From positions 1 through 8,199 of the forward strand of contig JADJFX010000030.1 of the NCBI GenBank assembly GCA_016708345.1: DNA of 8,199 nt, given 5' to 3'. The translations under genes were made by a program, and so were the position numbers. Origin of the DNA: Candidatus Rhodoferax bjergmarkensis. Its GTDB lineage: Bacteria; Pseudomonadota; Gammaproteobacteria; Burkholderiales; Burkholderiaceae_C. This document shows, in pieces, positions 1 to 5,126 of the stretch (positions within the stretch are counted from its first letter, which is position 1; the number at the start of each line of letters is the position of its first letter). Under the pieces are notes generated by a model. The model was not told where the DNA came from. It saw nothing but the letters and a program-made list of their open reading frames with translations, and ran no database searches.

Positions 1-490
1 CTTGCCTGTAATTCGTTCACCTGTTGCTGGAGGCCTAATCCATCTTGGCGAGCTGCTTCCAAAGCAGTCTCGGCACCTTGCAGTTTTAGCAACGCATCTT
101 CAGCGGCGCTTTGCGCGCCTGGATACTGGCCTCGGCCTCTTCCTGAAGTGCATGAAGGGTGCTCTTGGCCTCTGCCTGGGCGCGTTGCCATAGTGCACCC
201 ACCATTTCGCCGGCCGCATCGCGCAGAGATTCAGGTAAATCAGGGTGCTCGATGCGCATGCGGCTTTTTTCACGCAGCATTTCCCAAAACCGGTTGAGTG
301 CGTCGGCCGGCGCGCTCATGCTGCCCTTGCGAACCAACTGGTACAACTTATTGGCCGTTGGCGTGATTCCGTGCCGGAAAAACAGAACGACGCACACTTC
401 ACGATACAGGTCCTGCGTGTCCGGATACTGCAGGCGAAGTGCCTCAATTTCGGCTAAGAGCCGTTTTTCAGTGGTTTCTAGGGTTTCCAT
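1..490 (-). pseudogene. tnpT: KfrA-like DNA-binding coiled-coil protein (TnpT-like), frameshifted and cut by the left edge
   Basis: Translation starts at the ATG complementary to 488-490, preceded by AGGAA (complement of 497-501) with a 6-nt spacer. The first ~85 residues resemble the N-terminal DNA-binding domain of KfrA-type plasmid proteins (motif FRHGITPTANKLYQLV). An alanine/glutamate-rich stretch then begins a coiled coil (AQAEAKSTLHALQEEAEAS). This frame ends at a stop at 86-88 after 134 aa, but the coiled coil continues without a stop in another frame from about 118 to base 1 (AQSAAEDALLKLQGAETALE, then QQQVNELQA). Removing one GC from the GCGCGC run at 113-118 joins the two halves, so this is a frameshift and not a natural C-terminus. 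In Tn4651-type transposons such a protein, TnpT, is divergent from the recombinase TnpS and assists cointegrate resolution. The family assignment is fairly sure. The TnpT identity is inferred from the neighbour and orientation; a plasmid or island KfrA homologue is the alternative. Confidence 0.72.
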
Positions 491-518
491 ACTGATTTCC
501 TGAAAATGTTCAATAAAT

Positions 519-541
519 AATACAACGTATTACGTTGCATT
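519..541. repeat. Inverted repeat 1, 11-bp arms with one mismatch
   Basis: AATACAACGTA (519-529) pairs with TACGTTGCATT (531-541) around a single central base, with one mismatch; the inner 7 bp (CAACGTA/TACGTTG) are perfect. Separately, CAATAAAT at 511-518 is the exact reverse complement of ATTTATTG at 539-546, giving an outer nested repeat. The repeat lies 29-51 bp upstream of the tnpT-like start, where a KfrA-type autoregulator would bind, so it is a candidate TnpT operator or accessory site. Confidence 0.55.
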
Positions 542-542
542 T

Positions 543-560
543 ATTGATATATTTATCAAT
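543..560. repeat. Inverted repeat 2, 7-bp perfect arms with 4-bp spacer
   Basis: ATTGATA (543-549) and TATCAAT (554-560) are exact reverse complements separated by TATT. The left arm contains the TTGATA that could serve as a -35 element for tnpS. It is entirely A+T apart from one G and one C, so chance symmetry is more likely here than for the other two repeats. Confidence 0.4.
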
Positions 561-573
561 CTATGGACATAAT
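544..573 (+). promoter_or_regulatory. Candidate sigma70-type promoter for tnpS
   Basis: TTGATA (544-549) and CATAAT (568-573) are spaced 18 bp apart on the plus strand, each one mismatch from consensus. Transcription would start near 580, giving a leader of about 45 nt. The elements overlap inverted repeats 2 and 3, so binding of TnpT or TnpS there could repress transcription. In so AT-rich a stretch, chance matches are common. Confidence 0.4.
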
Positions 574-589
574 CAATCTAATGTCCATA
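562..589. repeat. Inverted repeat 3, 9-bp perfect arms with 10-bp spacer; candidate TnpS core site
   Basis: TATGGACAT (562-570) and ATGTCCATA (581-589) are perfect reverse complements around AATCAATCTA. Two recombinase-binding arms flanking a short asymmetric spacer is the layout of tyrosine recombinase core sites, where a monomer binds each arm and strand exchange occurs across the spacer. It ends 36 bp before the recombinase start. The role is inferred from layout and position. Confidence 0.5.
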
Positions 590-625
590 ATATGACGCCC
601 GACTTCATCCTTCGCCTAGCTCACC

Positions 626-1795
626 ATGCATTCACTCGTTCCTTTGGATCAAATGGCCATTGCGCCTCAAGTGGATGGCCGTAACGGACGCAATCGTGCG
701 CCATCTGGTTCACAGCTATCGGCCACCGACGATCGATCAGCCGTTTTGGCCTGGCTGGCCCGCTATGCCGATTCATCCGCCACGCTGGCAAGCTATCGCA
801 AAGAAGCCGAAAGGCTCCTGCTGTGGTGCACGCTGCAACATGGCGTGGCACTCTCGGACCTGACCCATGAGGATTTGCTGGTATATCAGCGGTTCTTGAC
901 CGATCCCCAACCTACTGAGCGGTGGGTCATGGAACCTGGCCAGAAGCCCGCGCGGGATTCGATCCGTTGGCGACCGTTAGCTGGACCCTTGGGCCCGTCG
1001 AGCCAGCGTCAGGCCATGTCCATTCTGAATGCCATGTTCTCCTGGCTGGTCGAGGCGGGCTACCTGGCCGGTAATCCTTTATCGTTGAGTCGGCGCAAAC
1101 GCAAGCTGGCACCGCCCCGTGTGAGCCGGTTTCTGCCCATGGAGCATTGGGATGTCGTGAAGGCCACTATCCAGGCCATGCCGGTCAACACAGACCGCGA
1201 ACGACTCCAAGCCGCGCGCTGCCGGTGGCTGTTTTCATTGTTGTATGTAGGTGGTTTGCGTGTTTCCGAAGTCTGCAGCACGACCATGGGCGGGCTATTC
1301 AGTCGGCGGGGGGCCGATGGACACGAGCGCTGGTGGATGGAGGTCACTTGCAAGGGCAGCAAAACCCGGCTGGTACCCATTACCGGTGAACTCATGACCG
1401 AACTGGTCACGTACCGTAAAGCATGCGGCCTATGTCAGCTTCCACTGCAGGGAGAAAACACTCCATTGGTCATTCCAATCATCGGCTCCAGCAAACCCAT
1501 GGCACGCAGCGGAATTCATGAAGTGGTTAAAAGCGTATTCCGCGCCAGTGCCGCCCGGCTTCGCCAGCAAGGACCGGAGTTTGAAGCGGCCGCCACCCAC
1601 ATTGAACAAGCCTCAACGCACTGGATGCGCCATACCGCAGGCAGTCATCTCAGCGAGAAAGCTGATTTGAAGGTGGTGCGTGACAACCTGGGGCACGCCA
1701 ATATCAGCACCACCAGCATCTACCTCCATTCAGAAGAGGATGCACGGCATGACGCCACGACGGCCGTGCATCGTGTTGGATGGCAAAGAACGTGA
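626..1795 (+). CDS. tnpS: Tyrosine site-specific recombinase, TnpS-like cointegrate resolvase
   Basis: A complete 389-aa tyrosine recombinase that should cut and rejoin DNA through a 3'-phosphotyrosine intermediate. Residues ~38-150 form the alpha-helical core-binding (SAM-like) domain. Residues ~165-385 form the catalytic domain, with the full active site visible: Arg212 in GGLRVSEVC, Lys246 in KGSKTRLVP, His332 and Arg335 in THWMRHTAGSHL, His357 in NLGHANIS, and the nucleophile Tyr366 in TSIYLHS. The ATG at 626 has no clear Shine-Dalgarno sequence; Met10 (653) is the next possible start. The gene is divergent from the KfrA/TnpT-like gene across a palindromic AT-rich gap, the arrangement of Tn4651/Tn5041-type resolution modules. 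The enzyme family is certain. The specific TnpS role rests on this context; an integrase of a genomic island is the alternative. Confidence 0.93.
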   Translation: MHSLVPLDQMAIAPQVDGRNGRNRAPSGSQLSATDDRSAVLAWLARYADSSATLASYRKEAERLLLWCTLQHGVALSDLTHEDLLVYQRFLTDPQPTERWVMEPGQKPARDSIRWRPLAGPLGPSSQRQAMSILNAMFSWLVEAGYLAGNPLSLSRRKRKLAPPRVSRFLPMEHWDVVKATIQAMPVNTDRERLQAARCRWLFSLLYVGGLRVSEVCSTTMGGLFSRRGADGHERWWMEVTCKGSKTRLVPITGELMTELVTYRKACGLCQLPLQGENTPLVIPIIGSSKPMARSGIHEVVKSVFRASAARLRQQGPEFEAAATHIEQASTHWMRHTAGSHLSEKADLKVVRDNLGHANISTTSIYLHSEEDARHDATTAVHRVGWQRT

Positions 1796-1848
1796 AACCC
1801 GGCCAGTTGCCGCACCGACCATTTATCCCATAGCAGTTTGGTGGCCGC

Positions 1849-1863
1849 TCGTCAATCTGACGA
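1849..1863. promoter_or_regulatory. 15-bp palindrome, candidate operator for the metal-efflux operon
   Basis: TCGTCA (1849-1854) and TGACGA (1858-1863) are perfect inverted repeats around ATC. It is the clearest dyad in the 91-bp gap upstream of the efflux operon. Copper-responsive two-component regulators of the CusR/CopR type bind short dyads at comparable places, but the bases here do not copy the E. coli CusR box, so the regulator is unknown. Confidence 0.4.
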
Positions 1864-1868
1864 TCAGC

Positions 1869-1898
1869 TTTACACTGGAAATAGAAATGTTGTGTAAT
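1869..1898 (+). promoter_or_regulatory. Candidate sigma70-type promoter for the cus operon
   Basis: TTTACA (1869-1874) and TGTAAT (1893-1898), with an 18-bp spacer, are each one mismatch from consensus, and the palindrome at 1849-1863 sits just upstream at about -49. The predicted start of transcription (~1905) lies downstream of the chosen ATG of the next gene (1887). Either that gene starts at the GTG at 1905 or later, or this match is fortuitous. An upstream promoter, including read-through from tnpS, cannot be excluded. Confidence 0.3.
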
Positions 1899-2267
1899 GG
1901 ACTTGTGCGTACCGCCCGTTTGCTTCTTTTTGTACTGCTGAGCTTTGCGATCCCTTTGGCAGGATATGCAGGCATGGGTGTACCAAAAATGCCATGCCCG
2001 ATGGAAGCGACAATCATGGCTGAGCAGCAATCCATGTCTGACATGAACCAGCAGGCCATGACTCCTGATTGCTGCAATGACATGGCAACCAGGGTCAAGA
2101 CCGGCAAAACTTGCAAAGTGGGCCAAGATTGCAAAATCGGCACTTTGGGCCTTTCTGTTCACCTGCAGAATCCAACTGAAGAATTCAGCACAGTCGGCCT
2201 CATTGCCGGTCCCAAGGATCGTGCAATCGAATCTCGACTGCTCAACATCTGGCGCCCACCAGCCTAA
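1887..2267 (+). CDS. Small exported Met/Cys-containing protein of unknown function, first gene of the cus operon
   Basis: A 126-aa protein that I do not recognise as a named family. Residues ~8-28 form a signal peptide: basic residues (RTAR), a hydrophobic core (LLLFVLLSFAIPL), and a probable signal peptidase I site after GYA (Ala28). The mature part holds five cysteines (37, 62, 63, 76, 82), including a CC pair in DCCND and a CKxGxDC motif, and its first ~40 residues are rich in methionine (MGVPKMPCPM and onward). The chain ends with IWRPPA. Cys/Met pairs suit Cu(I) or Ag(I) binding, and short exported proteins of this style precede other Cus/Czc-type operons, so a periplasmic metal-binding or sensing role is inferred. 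The start at ATG 1887 is chosen because GGAA lies 6 nt upstream; GTG 1905 is an alternative. It ends 84 bp before cusC. Confidence 0.75.
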   Translation: MLCNGLVRTARLLLFVLLSFAIPLAGYAGMGVPKMPCPMEATIMAEQQSMSDMNQQAMTPDCCNDMATRVKTGKTCKVGQDCKIGTLGLSVHLQNPTEEFSTVGLIAGPKDRAIESRLLNIWRPPA

Positions 2268-2288
2268 ATCCAACTTCTTGAAACCGTG

Positions 2289-2331
2289 CCTTGCTGCTCT
2301 TGGGCTGCAAGGCTGTTCGCGCCATAGGCGC
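2289..2331 (+). other. Two adjacent RNA hairpins in the leader of cusC
   Basis: The 84-bp gap before cusC could fold as two stem-loops. CCTTGCTGC (2289-2297) pairs with GCTGCAAGG (2304-2312) with one T:T mismatch and a 6-nt loop. GCGCC (2319-2323) pairs with GGCGC (2327-2331) with a 3-nt loop. The second is followed by AAAATTT and not a clean U-run, so it is not a convincing intrinsic terminator. It could slow polymerase or protect the downstream message. Its function is unknown. Confidence 0.3.
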
Positions 2332-2339
2332 AAAATTTC

Positions 2340-2344
2340 AGGAG
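2340..2344 (+). promoter_or_regulatory. Ribosome binding site of cusC
   Basis: AGGAG stands 7 nt upstream of ATG 2352. This strong site fixes translation of the cusC signal peptide in the frame beginning at 2352. The mature domain lies in a different frame, which is the main support for calling a frameshift and not a downstream TTG start at 2470. Confidence 0.75.
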
Positions 2345-2351
2345 TTGGAAC

Positions 2352-3633
2352 ATGTGTTGTTCCGTTCAAGTTCCAAGGCACGTCAACTGCCATCGGCTGG
2401 CGGTCTGGGCCATTTCGCTGGTAGCCGCATTTCCCGCTGCAGGCGGCACCACTTTCTTTCGAGCGGGCCTTGAACCCGGCCACCCAAGGTGCGCCAACAC
2501 TGACTGCTTCTCAGACCAAGGTGGACTCAGCCCGAGCGGCCGTGATCCCTGCGGGAGAGCTGTCGGACCCCAAGCTGGCCGTAGGTGTGGAGAATTTTCC
2601 CATCGGGGGCCCGGACCGTTACAGCATGACCGGCGACTTCATGACGATGCAACGCATCGCCTACATGCAGGACGTTCCCAATCGCAGCAAACGGGATGCC
2701 CGCATTGCTGTGGCCCAAGCTAGAGTTCTGCAAGCCGAATCCTCGCATCAACTCTCCACGCTGTCTGTGCGCCGAGAAACAGCCGTTGCCTGGATTCGGC
2801 GTTATGCCTTGGAGCGGCAGGTAGCGCTGTTCGACGGTCTCTTCAAGCAAAACAAACTCCTGGAAGCCGCGGTACAGGCTCAATTGGCAGGTGGACGGGG
2901 CTCCATCACGGATGCGCTGACGCCCAGGCAGGAAGCGGCCATGTTGGCCGAACGTCTGGACGAACTGTGGGCCCAGCGTAAGCAGGCCATTGCCGCACTG
3001 GAGCGCTGGGTTGGGAATGCCGCCACTGAATCCTTGGAAGGAGAGCCGCCCAACTGGCCCCTGGACCGGGAGGCCCTGGCTCACCGCATTCAAAACCACC
3101 CCGATGTGAACCTGCTCCACGACGCCAGCCGCGTGCTGGACGCCGAGCTTCAAGAAGCGCAGGCCACCAAAAACCCTGACTGGGGCGTGGAACTAGCCTA
3201 CCAGCGCCGTGGTGAACAGTTTGGCGACATGGTGTCGGTCAAATTCACTTTTGATCTGCCCACTGCACCAGCAAAGCGCCAGGATCCGCAAATTGCAGCC
3301 AAACAACTGGAACGCCTGGGCCTGGACGCAGAACTGGAGCTCCTGCGGCGTGAGCACCTGCAGGAACTCAACACCCAGTGGGCAGAGTTGGAACGACTGA
3401 ACCTGGCGCTGGAGCGCAACCAGACCATCCTTCAACCGTTGATGCGCGACAAGATTGCCTTGACCCTTGCGGCGTACCAGGCCGGTAAAGGCACCCTGGT
3501 GGAGCACTTGGCCGCGCGCCGGGAATCCCTGGAAACCCAGCTCCGGTTCCTTGCCCTGCAAGGGGAGCGCCAAACGATCAGCGCACGCCTGCACTTCACC
3601 AACGATGACCCACTGAGCGGAGGTTCCCAATGA
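2352..3633 (+). pseudogene. cusC: CusC/CzcC-like outer-membrane efflux channel (TolC family), frameshifted after the signal peptide
   Basis: This is the outer-membrane factor of a tripartite Cu(I)/Ag(I) exporter; trimers form the beta-barrel and periplasmic tunnel that receive metal from the adaptor/pump complex. Translation begins at ATG 2352 behind a strong AGGAG and encodes a signal peptide core (LAVWAISLVAAFP). It then loses the frame and stops at 2721-2723. The rest (PLSFERAL, AGELSDPKLAVGVENFPI, and on to the stop at 3631-3633) is open in the next frame from about 2425. Removing one base from the TTTCCC run at 2430-2435 restores a 426-aa protein, normal for the family, with a likely cleavage site just before APLSFE. 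The mature part has the two long coiled-coil outer-membrane-efflux repeats (for example GGRGSITDALTPRQEAAM and AAYQAGKGTLVEHLAAR). As written, the mature part could start only at weak codons such as TTG 2470, without a signal peptide, so the product would not reach the outer membrane. Sequencing error and true mutation are both possible. Family assignment is firm. Confidence 0.92.
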
Positions 3634-5126
3634 ACTCCAAAACTATTAAAAAGAATCTGACCCACATCGCTGCAGGCCTGTTGATTTTGGCTCTGGGCGC
3701 CGCTGGTGGGGTCTGGTGGACTAAGCGAAGCTCCAACATGGGGTCTGCTGTTTCCGAATCTGCAAAGTCTGAACGCAAAGTGCTGTACTGGTTTGATCCC
3801 ATGAAACCGGACGCCAAGTTCGACAAGCCTGGACCGTCTCCGTTCATGGACATGCAACTGGTGCCGCGCTATGCCGACGAAGGTGGTGCGGACACTGCCG
3901 CACTGACAATCTCCACACGCGCCAGCCAGAGCCTGGGGATGCGAGTGGCAACCGTTGGTCAGCAGGATATTTCCAGCACCGTGGAGGTCGCAGGTACGCT
4001 GCAACTCAGTGAACGGGATGTCAGCATCGTCCAAGCCCGCACCAGCGGCTTTGTGGAGCGGGTTTACACCCGCGCACCAGGTGATGTCATCACGGCAGGC
4101 AGCCCTCTGGCGGACGTGATCAACCCGGAATGGGTTGGTGCACAGCAGGAGTTTCTGGCGGTGAAGGCCATGGGTGATGCCGCGTTGACCCGGGCCGCCC
4201 GCCAGCGCTTGGCGCTGCAGGGGATGTCTCCTGCCTTGATCCAGCGCGTGGAGGAAGGCAATCGCACCCTTCCAGTGAGCACCATCACAGCGCCCACTTC
4301 GGGCGTGCTCACCGAGTTGATGGTGCGCCAAGGCATGAGCCTGAGCCCTGGCATGACGCTGGCCCGCATTACAGGGCTGGGCACGGTCTGGCTGGAGTTG
4401 GCCGTGCCGCAGGCCCAAGCATCCAACTTGGCAATCGGGCAAATGGTGGAGGCACGCCTCACCGCCGCTTCTGAGACGACCCTTAAAGGCAAGGTGGCAT
4501 CCGTTTTGGCGGAAACCAACCCAGACACCAGGACCCTGCGCGTGCGGATCGAATTGCCCAACCCTGGCCAAAGACTGCGTGCAGGCATGCTGGCCACGGC
4601 CATACTGCACGGCCCATCGGAATCTGTCTTGCTGGTACCTTCCGACGCCGTGATCCGTACCGGCAAGCGCGCCTTGGTCTACCTGGCTGAAGATGGCGGC
4701 CAGTTCAAACCGGTGGAGGTGCAGATAGGTGCTGAGCGTGATGGGCAGTTGGTCATACGCCAAGGCCTCAGTGCGGGCCAGAAAGTGGTTGCATCCGGCC
4801 AGTTCCTTCTGGATTCCGAGGCCAGCATGCGGGGCCTCATCCCCCCGACGAACATGCCGTCGGAGTCGATGAATCCGTCGGTCACATCCATGGACAAGGT
4901 TCCTGTTTACGAAACACGGGGTGTGATCGAAGAGCTCGATGCTTCCAATATCAAGCTGCGCCACGAAGCTGTGCCCGCCCTCAAATGGCCGGCCATGACC
5001 ATGGACTTCAAGCGCGCCAAGGAGCTGCAGTCATCTGGCTTCAAGGTCGGGGACACTGTGCAATTCCAGTTCAAGGCCGTCGGCGATGAGTACGAGGTAG
5101 TGACGCTCAAGGGAGCGAAACCATGA
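3630..5126 (+). CDS. cusB: CusB-like periplasmic adaptor (membrane fusion protein) with fused C-terminal CusF domain
   Basis: This 498-aa adaptor links the RND pump to the outer-membrane channel and passes Cu(I)/Ag(I) to the pump. Residues ~11-30 are the N-terminal membrane anchor or signal segment. Residues ~51-82 are the heavy-metal-binding domain of CusB (YWFDPM, FDKPGPSPFMDMQLVPRYAD), with Met58, Met73 and Met75 at the places of the E. coli CusB metal-binding methionines. Residues ~95-400 hold the barrel-sandwich/lipoyl halves (TSGFVERVYTRAPGDVI; TAPTSGVLTELMVRQGMSL), the helical hairpin between them, and the beta-barrel and membrane-proximal domains. After a Met-rich linker (400-421), residues ~427-494 form a CusF copper chaperone domain with His445, Trp453, Met456 and Met458 in RHEAVPALKWPAMTMDF, all the CusF metal ligands. 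GGAGG (3619-3623) is 6 nt before the ATG. The start overlaps the cusC stop (ATGA), and the end overlaps cusA in the same way, which implies translational coupling. The fusion replaces a separate cusF gene. Confidence 0.96.
   Translation: MNSKTIKKNLTHIAAGLLILALGAAGGVWWTKRSSNMGSAVSESAKSERKVLYWFDPMKPDAKFDKPGPSPFMDMQLVPRYADEGGADTAALTISTRASQSLGMRVATVGQQDISSTVEVAGTLQLSERDVSIVQARTSGFVERVYTRAPGDVITAGSPLADVINPEWVGAQQEFLAVKAMGDAALTRAARQRLALQGMSPALIQRVEEGNRTLPVSTITAPTSGVLTELMVRQGMSLSPGMTLARITGLGTVWLELAVPQAQASNLAIGQMVEARLTAASETTLKGKVASVLAETNPDTRTLRVRIELPNPGQRLRAGMLATAILHGPSESVLLVPSDAVIRTGKRALVYLAEDGGQFKPVEVQIGAERDGQLVIRQGLSAGQKVVASGQFLLDSEASMRGLIPPTNMPSESMNPSVTSMDKVPVYETRGVIEELDASNIKLRHEAVPALKWPAMTMDFKRAKELQSSGFKVGDTVQFQFKAVGDEYEVVTLKGAKP

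Larger units (their letters stand above)
491..625. other. Candidate resolution (res/rst) site and divergent regulatory region between tnpT and tnpS
   Basis: This 135-bp gap is clearly richer in A+T than the genes on either side. It carries three inverted repeats in a row: 519-541, 543-560 and 562-589. In the Tn4651 family the gap between tnpS and tnpT holds the site at which TnpS exchanges strands and to which TnpT binds, and it also serves as the two promoters. I infer the same role here from gene order and symmetry. The exact crossover point is not visible from sequence alone. Confidence 0.55.

Noticed and set aside
159..503. A plus-strand 114-aa gene over the KfrA-like region.
   Set aside because: The minus strand has the recognisable DNA-binding domain, coiled coil and ribosome binding site; the plus frame is its shadow.
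2319..2337. An intrinsic terminator before cusC.
   Set aside because: The stem is only 5 bp and is followed by AAAATTT and not a U-tract, and it would cut the operon in the middle.
1704..2483. A 259-codon minus-strand open frame opposite tnpS and the small exported gene.
   Set aside because: The plus strand has a clear recombinase C-terminus and a signal peptide here; the minus frame has no recognisable domain or ribosome binding site.
2352..2723. A separate 123-aa protein.
   Set aside because: Only its first ~27-30 residues make sense, as the cusC signal peptide. Beyond the frameshift it overlaps mature cusC in the wrong frame.
2470..3633. cusC starting at TTG 2470 as an intact 387-aa gene.
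   Set aside because: This start lacks a signal peptide and drops conserved residues (PLSFERA) that are encoded in frame just upstream. The strong ribosome binding site belongs to ATG 2352.
3432..4964. A 510-codon open frame on the minus strand opposite cusC/cusB.
   Set aside because: It lies antisense to two confidently recognised genes, its His/Gly/Gln-rich translation matches no family I know, and its length follows from codon bias in GC-rich DNA.
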